Positions 6,935-13,394 of a DNA stretch of 15,376 nt are shown piece by piece. The notes under the pieces are model-generated. The model did no database searches. It had not been told where the DNA came from and saw only the letters and a program-made list of their open reading frames with translations. The DNA is taken from the NCBI GenBank assembly GCA_025964295.1, contig JAOPZD010000028.1, positions 1 to 15,376 on the forward strand, given 5' to 3'. Source of the DNA: Conexibacter sp. GTDB lineage: Bacteria; Actinomycetota; Thermoleophilia; Solirubrobacterales; Solirubrobacteraceae. How positions within the stretch are numbered: position 1 is the stretch's first letter; each line of letters begins with the position of its first letter. The translations under genes were made by a program, and so were the position numbers.

Positions 6935-8241
6935 GACGGGCGCCGTCCGACGGAGGCGTAGCGGACGCTCGGGTCGTCCTGCAGCGCGCCGGCCAGGAAG
7001 CCGTTGGCGTCGACGACGAGGTCGCCGCGCAGCGCGTCCCCGATCTGCGCGGCGTCCAGCGCGCGGTACTCGGGCCACTCGGTGGCGATGACGAGGGCGT
7101 CGGCGCCGGTGGCGGCGGCGAACGGGTCGTCGGTCAGCTCGATCACCTCGGTGAGGTCGTCGGGAAGCTCGGAGACGGCCGGGTCGTGCGCGCGGACCGT
7201 CGCGCCGGAGGCGGCGAGGTCGCGGCACAGCTCGACGGACGACGAGCGCCGCAGCGTGTCGGTCCCGGGCTTGTAGGTCAGGCCCCACACGGCGACGACC
7301 TTGCCGGCCAGCGCGTCGGGCGACGTCGCCGGCGCGTCGTCGGCCAGCAGCGCGTTGATCGTGCGCCGCGGCCAGCCGCGGTGGGCGGTGTTGCTGTCCC
7401 AGACCCCGTGCAGGACGGGGAGCGGGAGCCCCTCGGCATCGCCCAGGCCGGTCAGCGCGCGGATGTCGCGCGCCAGCGTGCCGCCGGCGAACGCGCCGCC
7501 GGGGCCGAGGTAGGCCTTGGGGCCGATGCGCTGCTCGGTCTTCAGCGCGCGCGAGACGTCGCCGGCGTCGGCGCCGACGCGCTCGCACACCGCGGCGACC
7601 TCGTTGATGAAGGTGACCGAGACGGCGAGGAACGCGTTGAGCGCGTGCTTGGCCATCTCCGCGGACTCGACGCCCATCCACTCGATGCGGTCGGTGACCG
7701 GCGCCAGCAGGCGGCCGATGACCGCGCGGGCGTGGTCGTCGCGGACGCCGACGATGACGCGGTCGGGCTGCAGGAAGACCTCGATCGCCTTGCCCAAGCG
7801 CAGGTTCTCGGGCGAGACGGCGAAGCTCAGGCCCGCGGGCGCCTCGGTCTCCAGCCGCGCGGCGGTGCCGACGGGCAGCTGGGAGGAGATCAGCACGACG
7901 GTGCCGGCGGCCAGCAGCGGCAGCAGCGCCTGGACGCGGCCGACGACGAGGTCGACGTCGGCGATGTCCTCGGCGTCGACGGGCGTGTCGTAGGTGACCC
8001 AGAGGACCTCGGCGCCGCTGACGGCGTCGGCCGGGTCGGAGGTCGCGCGCAGCGTCCCGGCGGCGAGGCCCTGCTCGACCAGGTCCTCCAGGCCGGGCTC
8101 GAAGAGCGGCGGCGTTCCGGCCGCGAGGTCGGCGGTGACCTGGGCGTCCTCGTCGAACGCGGCGACCTCGTGGCCGACGGACGCCAGCGACGCGGCGGTC
8201 ACCGCGCCGAGGTGCCAGAGGCCGGCGACGCAGACCTTCAT
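6931..8241 (-). CDS. UDP-glucose/GDP-mannose dehydrogenase homologue lacking the catalytic cysteine
   Basis: A 436-residue protein with the three-part architecture of nucleotide-sugar 6-dehydrogenases: N-terminal NAD domain (to about 190), central dimerisation helix and C-terminal nucleotide-binding domain (from about 314, with WGLTYKPGTD at 319-328). SPENLRLGKA (143-152), Lys198 and Asn202 match conserved substrate-site positions of the family. However, the segment that normally reads GFGGSCFPKD is AFAGGTLARD (250-259): Thr255 replaces the catalytic Cys and Arg258 the Lys, while Asp259 is kept. The Rossmann loop reads GLWHLG (7-12), with Trp instead of the second glycine. A standard four-electron oxidation to a uronic acid through a thiohemiacetal is therefore unlikely. 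A two-electron oxidation, transient oxidation or purely binding role is possible. It overlaps both neighbours by ATGA. Confidence 0.88.
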   Translation of the reverse strand: MKVCVAGLWHLGAVTAASLASVGHEVAAFDEDAQVTADLAAGTPPLFEPGLEDLVEQGLAAGTLRATSDPADAVSGAEVLWVTYDTPVDAEDIADVDLVVGRVQALLPLLAAGTVVLISSQLPVGTAARLETEAPAGLSFAVSPENLRLGKAIEVFLQPDRVIVGVRDDHARAVIGRLLAPVTDRIEWMGVESAEMAKHALNAFLAVSVTFINEVAAVCERVGADAGDVSRALKTEQRIGPKAYLGPGGAFAGGTLARDIRALTGLGDAEGLPLPVLHGVWDSNTAHRGWPRRTINALLADDAPATSPDALAGKVVAVWGLTYKPGTDTLRRSSSVELCRDLAASGATVRAHDPAVSELPDDLTEVIELTDDPFAAATGADALVIATEWPEYRALDAAQIGDALRGDLVVDANGFLAGALQDDPSVRYASVGRRPS

Positions 8242-9263
8242 GACGCCGCGCCTTCGCGGTCGCCGCCGGGCGTCGGGTAGCCGTTGCTCGCGTAGGCCTG
8301 CTCGATGAGCTCCCAGCAGTAGCGGACCGACGCGAGATCCTCGGGCACCGGCGCGCCCTTGGCGATCGCGGCGCGGACCGAGTCCCATTCCAGGCCCCAG
8401 GAGACGTCGGCCGGGTCGAACTCGAACACCTCGGCCGCGGGCTTGCCCATCGCGACGCGGTCCATCTCGTAGACCGTGAGCTTCTGCGGGCCGTAGGAGC
8501 CCTGCAGGCCCTCGACCACGAGCTTGCCGTAGCGGCACGTGATCTCCATCGAGAACAGGTTCTTCCACTCGGTCCACGTGACGTGCAGGATGGCCCAGGG
8601 GGCGCGATGGTCGTTCGGGGCGCCGAGCAGGATCGCCGCGTTGTCCTCGACCGGCATGTCCCAGAAGCTCGTGCGCAGCAGCGCCGAATGCAGCGGCAGC
8701 TCGCCCAGCAGCCAGTGCGAGAGGTCGAGCAGGTGCATGCCCTGGTCGGTCATCTCGCCGCCGCCACCGGTCTTGGGATCGGCGCGCCACTCCTTGTCAT
8801 AGCCCGGGCGCCCGCCGTGGCCGTAGCGCCCGCGCAGGAACAGGACTTCGCCGAACTTGCCGGAGCGCGCCGTCTCGATGGCCTGGGCGATCGCGGGGTG
8901 GAAGCGGTGGTTGAAGCCGACCTTGGCGACCCTGCCGGCGGCGCGCGCCGCCTCGGCGATGCGGTCGACGTCGGCGGTGCCGATCCCGGCGGGCTTCTCG
9001 ACGAGCACGTGCGCGCCGGCCTGCAGCGCCGCGACGCTGTTGGGGGCCAGCTGGTCGTGGCTGGTCGCGACGATGACGACGTCGGGCTCCAGCGCCAGCA
9101 GCTCCTCGAGCGTCGCGCAGGCGGTCCCGCCGAACTCGGCGACGAGCTCCTGCGCCGCGGCGGGGCGCACGTCGTAGGCGCCCACGACGCGGTCCGCGCC
9201 CAGCGCGGCGGCACGCTTGCGGCCCATGAGGCCGCAGCCGATGACGCCGACCTGCAGGCTCAC
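8238..9263 (-). CDS. Gfo/Idh/MocA family oxidoreductase
   Basis: A 341-residue NAD(P)-dependent oxidoreductase. The N-terminal Rossmann domain starts GVIGCGLMG (6-14). EKP (89-91) carries the family's Lys near the nicotinamide. GFNHRFHP (116-123) and GGGGEMTDQGMHLLD (166-180, with His177 as candidate catalytic residue) match the sugar-handling members. The C-terminal alpha/beta domain completes the usual length of about 340. It probably oxidises or reduces a hydroxyl group on a free or nucleotide-linked sugar. The start is a GTG at 9263 that overlaps the kinase stop as GTGA, and the stop overlaps the next start as ATGA. A second, distinct member of the family lies at the right edge of the window. 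Substrate not deducible. Confidence 0.9.
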   Translation of the reverse strand: MSLQVGVIGCGLMGRKRAAALGADRVVGAYDVRPAAAQELVAEFGGTACATLEELLALEPDVVIVATSHDQLAPNSVAALQAGAHVLVEKPAGIGTADVDRIAEAARAAGRVAKVGFNHRFHPAIAQAIETARSGKFGEVLFLRGRYGHGGRPGYDKEWRADPKTGGGGEMTDQGMHLLDLSHWLLGELPLHSALLRTSFWDMPVEDNAAILLGAPNDHRAPWAILHVTWTEWKNLFSMEITCRYGKLVVEGLQGSYGPQKLTVYEMDRVAMGKPAAEVFEFDPADVSWGLEWDSVRAAIAKGAPVPEDLASVRYCWELIEQAYASNGYPTPGGDREGAAS

Positions 9264-10246
9264 GCGGACTCGCTGCCGATCGCGCCGCGGAACTCGAAGT
9301 CGAACGGCAGCTCGGAGGCGCCCGCGGCGGCCATCGCCTGGCGGGTGTCCTCGGGGCGCTGGGCGTAGACGAGCAGGAAGCCGCCGCCGCCCGCGCCGAC
9401 GAGCTTGCCGCCCAGGGCGCCCGAGCGCCGCGCCAGCGTGTAGAGCGTGTCGATCCGCTCGCCGGTCATGCCCGGGGAGCGCTTGCGCTTGTTCTCCCAG
9501 TGCTCGTGCATGAGCTCGCCGTAGGACTCGAGGTCGCCGGCCTCCAGCAGCTGGCGGCTGCGGTGGCCCATCTCCTTGGTGCGGTGGAGGTTCTCGACCA
9601 TCTCCTGGTCGTCGGCCTCGGTGCGCTTGACCTGGTCGGCGAGGATCGCCGAGGCCGAGCGCGACTCGCCCGTGTAGAAGAGCAGGAGGTTGTGGCGCAG
9701 CTTGCGCTGCGTCGTCTCAGTGAGGTCGAGCGGGTCGACGTCCACGGTGCCGTCCTGGTGGAAGGTGTAGGCGCAGATGCCGCCATGGGCCGAGACGTAC
9801 TGGTCCTGCTTGCCGACCGGCTCCTTGAGGATGTCGAGCTCGATCTCGCAGGCGGCCTCGGCCAAGTCGCCCGGGGTGATCGAGCGGCGCTTGGCCATCG
9901 ACAGCGCCTTGATCAGGCAGACGGTGAACGCGCCGGAGGAGCCCATGCCGGTGCCCGCGGGCACGTCGGCGACGACGGCGATCTCCAGCGGGTTGCCCTT
10001 CCAGTGCTTGCGCAGCGTCTCGCGGAAGATGGGGTGCTGGATGTCGGCGATGTCGTCGACCTCCTCCATCTCGGAGTACTTCATGCGGGAGCGCTTCTGG
10101 AAGACCGTGTGCGTGAGCATGTACACGTACTTGTCGATCGACCCGCTGATGAGGTAGCCGCCGTGGTCGGCGTAGTACCCGGGCAGGTCGGTGCCGCCGC
10201 CGCCCAGCGAGATGCGGAGCGGGGCGCGGGAGAAGATGACGCTCAC
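9260..10246 (-). CDS. hddA: GHMP kinase, D-glycero-D-manno-heptose 7-phosphate kinase-like
   Basis: A 328-residue GHMP-family kinase that should phosphorylate the anomeric position of a sugar using ATP. The N-terminus RAPLRISLGGGGTDLPGYY (about 7-25) is typical of HddA/fucokinase-type sugar kinases. The ATP loop PAGTGMGSSGA is at 96-106, GKQDQY (145-150) holds the probable catalytic Asp148, and KLVGAGGGGF (281-290) is the third GHMP motif. In the GDP-heptose pathway HddA makes heptose 1,7-bisphosphate, and the HddC-like nucleotidyltransferase of this operon would act two steps later. No GmhA-type isomerase or GmhB-type phosphatase is in the window. The GTG at 10246 overlaps the epimerase stop (GTGA), with AGGAG about 11 bases upstream; the longer upstream frame would run into the epimerase. 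Symbol by family resemblance; the substrate could be another sugar. Confidence 0.85.
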   Translation of the reverse strand: MSVIFSRAPLRISLGGGGTDLPGYYADHGGYLISGSIDKYVYMLTHTVFQKRSRMKYSEMEEVDDIADIQHPIFRETLRKHWKGNPLEIAVVADVPAGTGMGSSGAFTVCLIKALSMAKRRSITPGDLAEAACEIELDILKEPVGKQDQYVSAHGGICAYTFHQDGTVDVDPLDLTETTQRKLRHNLLLFYTGESRSASAILADQVKRTEADDQEMVENLHRTKEMGHRSRQLLEAGDLESYGELMHEHWENKRKRSPGMTGERIDTLYTLARRSGALGGKLVGAGGGGFLLVYAQRPEDTRQAMAAAGASELPFDFEFRGAIGSESA

Positions 10247-11217
10247 GGGGTGATGGTCTCCTGGTCGAGGACGATCGCGGGCTCGGCCTCGAACCACTCG
10301 AGGGTCCGGGCGATGGCCTCGGGGATAGTGAGTGTGGGCGCCCAGCCGAGCGACCGGATCTTGGTGGTGTCGAGGTGGATCAGCGGCGAGTCGCCGGCCC
10401 AGCCGCGCTTGCCGCCGGCCTTCTCGATCTCGGGCTCGACGCCCATGTGCGAGGTGATGATCCCGATCGAGTCGTCGACGACGACGGTCGCGTCGGTGCC
10501 CAGGTTGTAGACGTGCGCGCCGGCCTCGTCGCCGTGGTGGGCGACGGCGGTGAGCATCGCGCCCACGCAGTCCTGCACGTAGAGGTAGCTCTTCTCCTGG
10601 CGCCCGTCGCCGAGGACGTGCAGGTGCGCCGGGTCGCGCTTGAGCGCGCGGTAGAAGTCGATGACGTGGCCGTGGGTGTAGCGCTCGCCCAGCAGCGACA
10701 CGAAGCGGAAGATCAGGCCCGTGAAGCCGTAGCCGTGGGCGTAGGCGGCGATCATGCCCTCGCCAGCGATCTTCGAGGCGCCATAGAGCGACGTCTGCAG
10801 CGGGAACGGGGCGTCCTCGGGCGTCGGGACGACCTCCGGCTCGCCGTAGACCGAGCCGGTCGAGGAGAAGCAGATCCGCTTGGCGCCGGCCGCGCGCATC
10901 GCCTCGAGGACGTTGGACGTCGAGATCGTGTTCTGCTCGAGGTCGCGCTGGGGATGGTCGAGCCCGTGCCGGACGTCGGCGTTGGCCTGCAGGTGGAACA
11001 CCGTGTCGCAGCCGGCGACGGCGCGCTCGAGGAGGTCGCGGTCGAGGATGTCGCCCTCGAACAGATCCGCCCCCCGCTCCAGGGCGCCCGCGATGAACTC
11101 GCGGCGCCCCGTGCGGAAGTCGTCGAGGATCGCCACCTCGACGCCTTCGTCGAGCAGCCTGTCGGCCAGGGTGCTGCCGATGAACCCGGCTCCGCCGGTG
11201 ATGAGAACGCGCTTCAT
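10243..11217 (-). CDS. NAD-dependent nucleotide-sugar epimerase/dehydratase (extended SDR)
   Basis: A 324-residue extended SDR of the UDP-glucose 4-epimerase-like group. TGGAGFIG (7-14) binds NAD, with an acidic LDDF at the end of strand 2 (31-34). HLQANADVRHG (75-85) corresponds to the usual HLAA region. The active site is complete: SSTGSVYG (118-125), then Tyr145 and Lys149 (YGASK). The C-terminal part, including GDGRQEKSYLYVQDC, is normal for sugar-nucleotide epimerases. It would epimerise, oxidise or dehydrate an NDP-sugar in the cytoplasm. The ATG at 11217 lies 14 bases after the transaldolase coding end with no clear ribosome-binding site. Its stop overlaps the kinase start. Whether it is a 4-epimerase, a heptose epimerase or a dehydratase cannot be decided here. 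Confidence 0.87.
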   Translation of the reverse strand: MKRVLITGGAGFIGSTLADRLLDEGVEVAILDDFRTGRREFIAGALERGADLFEGDILDRDLLERAVAGCDTVFHLQANADVRHGLDHPQRDLEQNTISTSNVLEAMRAAGAKRICFSSTGSVYGEPEVVPTPEDAPFPLQTSLYGASKIAGEGMIAAYAHGYGFTGLIFRFVSLLGERYTHGHVIDFYRALKRDPAHLHVLGDGRQEKSYLYVQDCVGAMLTAVAHHGDEAGAHVYNLGTDATVVVDDSIGIITSHMGVEPEIEKAGGKRGWAGDSPLIHLDTTKIRSLGWAPTLTIPEAIARTLEWFEAEPAIVLDQETITP

Positions 11218-11228
11218 GCGCTGAGGTT

Positions 11229-11939
11229 CTACAGGGTGAAGCCGGCGGCCGCTGCGTCGCGGTGGAACATCTGGACCGTCTCCAGGGAGAACTGCTCCAG
11301 GTCCTTGCCGAGGCTCTTCACCTTGGGCAGCAGGTCGTGCGTCATCGTGATGATGTGGCAGCCGACCTGGTCGGCCTGCACGAGGTTGAGCACCTCGCGG
11401 GGGCTGGCCCAGATCAGCTCGGAGCGGGGCGCGTCGGCCATGATGTCGACGGCGCGGCGCATGATCGGCAGCGGGTCGACGCCGGCGTCGGCGATGCGGC
11501 CCGCGAAGACCGAGATGCACGACGGCGCGCCGTCGGCGACCGCGGCGGTGATCAGCTCGACCTGCGCGGTCGTGAACAGCGCGGTGACGTTGACCTGGAC
11601 GCCGTCCTCGGAGAGCTCGCGCACCAGCGGCGCCATCGACTCGCCAGAGGTCGTCGTGACCGGGATCTTGACGTACACGTTGGGGCCCCAGGCCGCCAGC
11701 TGCTTGGCCTGACGGCGCATCTCGGCCTCGTCGTCGGCGAAGACCTCGAAGGAGATCGGCTTGTCGCGGATCTGCTCGAGCAGGCGCTGCGCGAAGTCCG
11801 CGTAGTCGGTCAGCCCGGCCTTCCACATGAGCGTCGGGTTCGTCGTGAACCCCTTGATCATGGGATCAGAAGTGAGGCGAAGGATGCCGTCGAGGTCGGC
11901 GCCATCCGCGAAGATCTTGGTCGAGATGCTGTCGAGCAT
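11229..11939 (-). CDS. Transaldolase / fructose-6-phosphate aldolase family protein
   Basis: A 236-residue TIM-barrel aldolase and the first gene of the large minus-strand operon. TTNPTL (32-37) and YVKIPVT (89-95), with Lys91 as the Schiff-base lysine, are family hallmarks. The length fits the short TalC/Fsa/MipB subfamily (about 215-235) rather than classical transaldolases (over 300). Known members transfer or add dihydroxyacetone units. In sugar metabolism this yields ketoses such as sedoheptulose 7-phosphate or fructose 6-phosphate. A dedicated copy at the head of a glycan operon, followed by a heptose-kinase-like gene, suggests it makes or tailors the precursor of a special sugar (inference). 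The ATG at 11939 has only a weak AGG upstream. It may instead have a signalling or housekeeping role. Confidence 0.88.
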   Translation of the reverse strand: MLDSISTKIFADGADLDGILRLTSDPMIKGFTTNPTLMWKAGLTDYADFAQRLLEQIRDKPISFEVFADDEAEMRRQAKQLAAWGPNVYVKIPVTTTSGESMAPLVRELSEDGVQVNVTALFTTAQVELITAAVADGAPSCISVFAGRIADAGVDPLPIMRRAVDIMADAPRSELIWASPREVLNLVQADQVGCHIITMTHDLLPKVKSLGKDLEQFSLETVQMFHRDAAAAGFTL

Positions 11940-11980
11940 TGCGTTGAACCTATCTGACCTTTGGTCGAAGGGGCGGACGC

Positions 11981-12010
11981 ATCATGTACCGATGAACGTC
12001 TCCACGGCAA
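11981..12010 (-). promoter_or_regulatory. Candidate sigma70-type promoter of the minus-strand operon
   Basis: On the minus strand TTGCCG (12010-12005) and CATGAT (11986-11981) are separated by 18 bases; each matches four of six consensus positions. This is the AT-richest part of the window and would give a leader of about 35 bases before the transaldolase ATG. Position supports it; the match is weak. Confidence 0.25.
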
Positions 12011-12055
12011 AAAGGTTGCGTGACAATCCGGCAGGCCCCAGCCTTCCCGGATCGA

Positions 12056-12073
12056 CGGGGGTCCGAACCCCCG
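12056..12073. repeat. Perfect 7-bp inverted repeat (hairpin) in the divergent intergenic region
   Basis: CGGGGGT, a 4-base CCGA loop, then ACCCCCG. It lies between the two divergent start codons with no T-run after it, so an intrinsic terminator is unlikely. It could be an operator or a leader-RNA hairpin of the plus-strand glycosyltransferase gene. In so GC-rich a sequence it could also be chance. Confidence 0.4.
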
Positions 12074-12118
12074 GGCGGGAACGGTCAACGGTAGGGCATC
12101 CGGTGGCCGGACGGCGCT

Positions 12119-12137
12119 TGCCGCCCTGTCAGCGGCA
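12119..12137. repeat. Second inverted repeat before the plus-strand glycosyltransferase
   Basis: TGCCGC, a 7-base CCTGTCA spacer, then GCGGCA, ending 24 bases before the GTG at 12162. With the other hairpin it would give the plus-strand transcript a structured leader. No known riboswitch or binding site is recognised. The rest of 11940-12161 holds nothing else I can support. Confidence 0.3.
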
Positions 12138-12161
12138 GGTCCCCGCGGCCCCTTCCCCGGG

Positions 12162-13394
12162 GTGACGGGCACGCCTAATGTCGGCACGGTGACCGGTCTG
12201 GCCCATCAGACGACGCCCCTGCAGCGCGGCCCCGAGGTCGTGCGGCCGGAGGTCTCGATCCTCGTCCCGTGCCTGAACGAGGAGATCACCGTCGGCGCGT
12301 TCGTCGACTGGTGCTTTGAGGGCCTCGAGCAGGCCGGCGTCACCGGCGAGGTGGTCATCGTCGACTCCTCGACCGACGCGTCGGCGGCGATCGCGACTGC
12401 CCACGGGGCGCGCGTGATCGACGTCCCCATGCGCGGTCTGGGGCGCGCGTACATCGACGCGATCCCGCACCTGCGCGGCGACGTCGTGATCATGGGCGAC
12501 TGCGACTGCACCTATGACTTCCGCGAGCTGCGCGGCTTCGTCGACGCGGTGCGCGACGGCAGCGAGTTCGTGATGGGGTCGCGGACCAAGGGCCACATCG
12601 AGCCGGGCGCGATGCCGCGGCTGCACCGCTACTTCGGCTCGCCCGCGACGACCTGGATCTTCAACCGCATCTACGGCACGCACTTCAGCGACATCCACTG
12701 CGGCATGCGCGCCATGACCACCGACGCGCTGCGCCGCATGGAGCTGGAGTCCCAGGGCTGGGAGTACGCGTCGGAGATGATCCTCAAGGCGCGCAAGCGG
12801 CGCTTCGCGTGCAGCGAGGTGCCGGTGCGCTTCTACAAGGACCCGCCGGGGCGCGAGAGCCACCTGGTGCGGTCGGGCTGGCGCGAGCCGTGGCGCGCGG
12901 GCTGGAACAGCCTGCGGATCATGTTCCTCTACGCGCCTGACTGGTTCCTGCTGCTGCCCGGGCTGGTGATGCTCGTGCTCGGCGTGCTGCTCAGCGGCGT
13001 GCCGGCGGCCGGCGACGTGCAGGCGCTCGGCGTCGGGTTCGACCTGCACTGGATGCTGCTCGGGCTCGTGCTGTCGACGCTCGGCTACAGCGCGGTGCAG
13101 CTCGCGGTCCTCGCGCGCGTGCACTACGACTTCGACCACGCCTTCACCCGGCGCGTCTTCGACGTGCTGACCTACGACCGCGGGATGGCCGTCGCGGGCG
13201 GCCTGATCGTCGTGGGGCTGGTGCCCAACGTGGCGCTCGCCGTGCAGTGGCTGAGCCACGGGATGCGGCTGGTGGCGATCGACCACCCGGCGGTCTTCGG
13301 GCTGTCGCTGATCATCCTCGGCTTCCAGACCTTCGCCTTCACCTTGTTGGTGCACATCATCGGACGGCGCCACGTGGAGGCCCCTCATGGCTGA
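12162..13394 (+). CDS. Family 2 glycosyltransferase with four C-terminal membrane helices
   Basis: Up to 410 residues. The GT-A domain begins VSILVPCLNEE (31-41), has VDSSTDAS (68-75) as the donor-binding turn and GDCDCTYDF (112-120), whose Asp113 and Asp115 form the DxD metal site. CGMRAM lies in the acceptor part. After about residue 265 come four hydrophobic segments (about 267-285, 300-322, 345-368 and 378-402), as in dolichyl/polyprenyl-phosphate glucosyltransferase-like proteins. It probably transfers a sugar to a lipid carrier at the cytoplasmic membrane face. No in-frame ATG exists near the N-terminus. I took the GTG at 12162; the GTG at 12189 is a real alternative, and neither has a convincing ribosome-binding site. 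It is transcribed divergently from the large operon and overlaps the next gene by 8 bases. Confidence 0.87.
   Translation: MTGTPNVGTVTGLAHQTTPLQRGPEVVRPEVSILVPCLNEEITVGAFVDWCFEGLEQAGVTGEVVIVDSSTDASAAIATAHGARVIDVPMRGLGRAYIDAIPHLRGDVVIMGDCDCTYDFRELRGFVDAVRDGSEFVMGSRTKGHIEPGAMPRLHRYFGSPATTWIFNRIYGTHFSDIHCGMRAMTTDALRRMELESQGWEYASEMILKARKRRFACSEVPVRFYKDPPGRESHLVRSGWREPWRAGWNSLRIMFLYAPDWFLLLPGLVMLVLGVLLSGVPAAGDVQALGVGFDLHWMLLGLVLSTLGYSAVQLAVLARVHYDFDHAFTRRVFDVLTYDRGMAVAGGLIVVGLVPNVALAVQWLSHGMRLVAIDHPAVFGLSLIILGFQTFAFTLLVHIIGRRHVEAPHG
13376..13380 (+). promoter_or_regulatory. Ribosome-binding site of the plus-strand methyltransferase
   Basis: GGAGG lies 6 bases before the ATG at 13387, inside the last codons of the glycosyltransferase. 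It is the best ribosome-binding site in the window and fixes this start. The methyltransferase may thus be translated efficiently on its own despite the overlap. Confidence 0.7.

Noticed and set aside
6935..7681. N-terminal extension of the SDR giving a 537-residue fusion
   Set aside because: It overlaps the dehydrogenase coding frame and has Arg-rich spurious composition. The SDR begins normally at 6934.
12054..12076. tRNA T-arm-like sequence (GGGGGTCCGAACCCCC)
   Set aside because: No matching acceptor, D or anticodon stems on either strand, and the loop length is wrong for a T-loop. It is kept only as a hairpin.
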